DNA from: UMGS1696 sp045643285
GTDB taxonomy: Bacteria > Bacillota > Clostridia > Oscillospirales > CAG-272
Length of the DNA stretch: 64,000 nucleotides
Direction of reading: 5' to 3'
NCBI GenBank assembly: GCA_045643285.1
Contig: JAZUKN010000028.1
Span: 27,706 to 91,705 of the forward strand
Positions 63,901 through 64,000 of this stretch are shown here, one piece after another. The position numbers and the translations under genes were made by a program. The number at the start of each line of letters is the position of its first letter. Position 1 is the stretch's first letter. Below the pieces are notes generated by a model that saw only the letters and a list, made by a program, of their open reading frames with translations, was not told the DNA's origin and ran no database searches.

Positions 63901-64000
63901 GTCAAGATACATACGCTTCAGGTCGTCGAACATATAGTCACGGATATTGCACCAAAGAACCGAGTCGTAGGCATTGAAAACGTATGCTGCACCAACCATA
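61000..64000 (-). CDS. Large phage tail/adhesion protein, primary DGR target (5' end outside the window)
   Basis: At least 999 residues; the true start lies beyond 64000. Visible parts: an alpha/beta virion-type region, an LRR-like segment (about 245-330, e.g. LRGTPNLEQGLDLTALKALE), two InlB/Flg_new-type beta repeats (about 418-490 and 505-575), a LamG/concanavalin-like domain (about 636-805), and a C-terminal DUF6273-like domain (about 810-999; NEGGWNETSMREWLN, FWWLRSPYAAN, NGVAFGF). The last 46 codons are VR1. Such multi-domain proteins bind host surface glycans or proteins, and DGR variation would change receptor choice. Upstream of Avd, TR and RT in the same operon. Confidence 0.88.
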   Translation of the reverse strand, partial: MVGAAYVFNAYDSVLWCNIRDYMFDDLKRMYLDRESEGAWNAERITAKWKNYQSARPEALIVEDMWGKYFTPFIALGETRYIGMMLGTKEDQFRQFQTYQERYMSAKYGGAVSTADRISLRANAPEGEQAVPPCGDISGIVPYAKTYITVKYGNAGTVRIRAERGQSYDVEMPAGASLNDLETYIYSASNIASIDSLAALYTKLCDVSSAVKLQQLLLGSGVEGYSNTSLKSESGGVALGTNILMEKIDLRGTPNLEQGLDLTALKALEEIYTTGSGVTGVTFAQRAPVKVVELNAVRQLVCRDLLELETFNVPYNGLQTIWIDNCPFIDTKAMVSGATGLTRGRLIGIDWTGQKALNNSQLLIRLSGLSGLDATGGNVDTFVLTGAAHVAMISSDDIATIEAKFPELELTYDAILPSYTVTFKNWDESVLNTQRVDQGSAPIDPRYLPVSPIPTPTRESTPALNFSFDGWSWTNGGVVIEDISQITIIGNTTLYAHFAETARTYTVRWYNGTDLLETQSKTYGECATYTGSIPRHPSEGEYSLYYLFKGWDKSTGRISENIDVYAQYDNATIPAAGKPLSQMVPAELSALVSEGYLSSDGSRNTYISSGDTIDITFGHDKEYSNVESHELISLSNPKVFDGTNYFKPQIDGEDILLFDEDKSFTLAIDLKYAEEVAGNTLMACYQSGGISVFYSSGPAVKFGLTSNVNAGTTTGRDVIVLRHVKGEKILHIYGSKKSTDTKPATQVLNTTITITNYITHDAPLVFGATMASDGYLENYAKGTVYWAKYWEDDLGEADCLDLARWPHETYTFQAAGSSQRAFRSYQRADTGRYVNCCFLMKNLLSVTHKQNQSNTNEGGWNETSMREWLNLRLWDALPIQWRQLILKVRVFSSAGSQSTEIIDPPAEDYLWIPCCKDVGLNTTTNPYASESDSPFTIFTNDASRVKMLDNGSGSASFWWLRSPYAANSYLFWIVYTNGSGSGNYYSANVSNGVAFGFCI
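61011..61148 (-). repeat. DGR variable repeat VR1
   Basis: 138 bp align with TR with 15 substitutions, every one at an adenine of TR (coding sense), plus one in-frame 6-bp insertion (AGCGGC). Changes include AAC to TTC, TAC, CTC, TCC and GTC, AAT to TAT and ATT, and ACC to GCC. Confidence 0.95.

Overview
The window joins a bacterial chromosome segment (about 1-24.3 kb) to a long phage-derived region (about 24.6-64 kb). The host looks like a spore-forming, probably gut-associated Clostridia (Oscillospirales-like). It has an intact pro-sigma-K gene, a Firmicutes-style order plsX-rnc-(radical SAM)-smc-ftsY, the infC-rpmI-rplT operon with a Gram-positive type leader, a YtrA-type GntR regulator and a TIGR04086 membrane protein. 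This is judged from gene content only; no database search was possible.

Chromosomal part. A leftward cluster runs from an SpoU-type rRNA methyltransferase through dprA, topA, trmFO, plsX, rnc, a radical SAM gene, smc and ftsY into a truncated rdgB/HAM1 gene at the left edge. Right of it lie the translation operon infC (ATT start)-rpmI-rplT with a consensus promoter and attenuator-like leader, a block of short palindromic repeats, sigK, a DUF378 gene, a GntR/ABC-ATPase/permease operon, yajC, a TIGR04086 gene, a surface protein, miaA and a DinJ/YafQ-type toxin-antitoxin pair with a textbook promoter-operator.

Phage part. From about 24.6 kb to the right edge every gene is on the minus strand, so it reads right to left. 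A very large tail or adhesion protein (cut by the right edge) is followed by a complete diversity-generating retroelement (DGR): variable repeat VR1 at the end of the tail gene, an Avd-like accessory gene, the template repeat TR and a reverse transcriptase with YMDD and LGSQISQ motifs. Small phage tail-end and membrane proteins, a CHAP+LysM endolysin, a lipoprotein, a small membrane protein and a holin follow, ending at a strong terminator preceded by a structured RNA-like stretch. From 54.4 to 24.6 kb there are some 65 short, mostly acidic, mostly unrecognised genes, packed with ATGA/TAATG overlaps. Recognisable among them are a dUTPase, two YopX-like proteins, an MmcB-like nuclease fold, a PemK/MazF protein, a HAD phosphatase, a SleB-like hydrolase, an AbrB-like protein, an HTH protein and several zinc ribbons.

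Two systems stand out. (1) The DGR has two targets. VR1 differs from TR at 15 positions, all adenines in TR, plus a 6-bp insertion. VR2, about 9 kb further left, ends a 280-residue zinc-ribbon/DUF6273-like protein that has no signal peptide and sits beside dUTPase; 16 of its 19 differences are at TR adenines. Both VRs have a hairpin 27-28 bp beyond their 3' end, and TR does not. (2) The small-gene modules are headed by six near-identical promoters (TTGACA/T, 16-17 bp, TAAGAT). Five carry an ATACC-N4-GGTAT palindrome (perfect or degenerate) either inside the spacer or just downstream of the start, and the sixth carries a different palindrome. This suggests a dedicated regulon.
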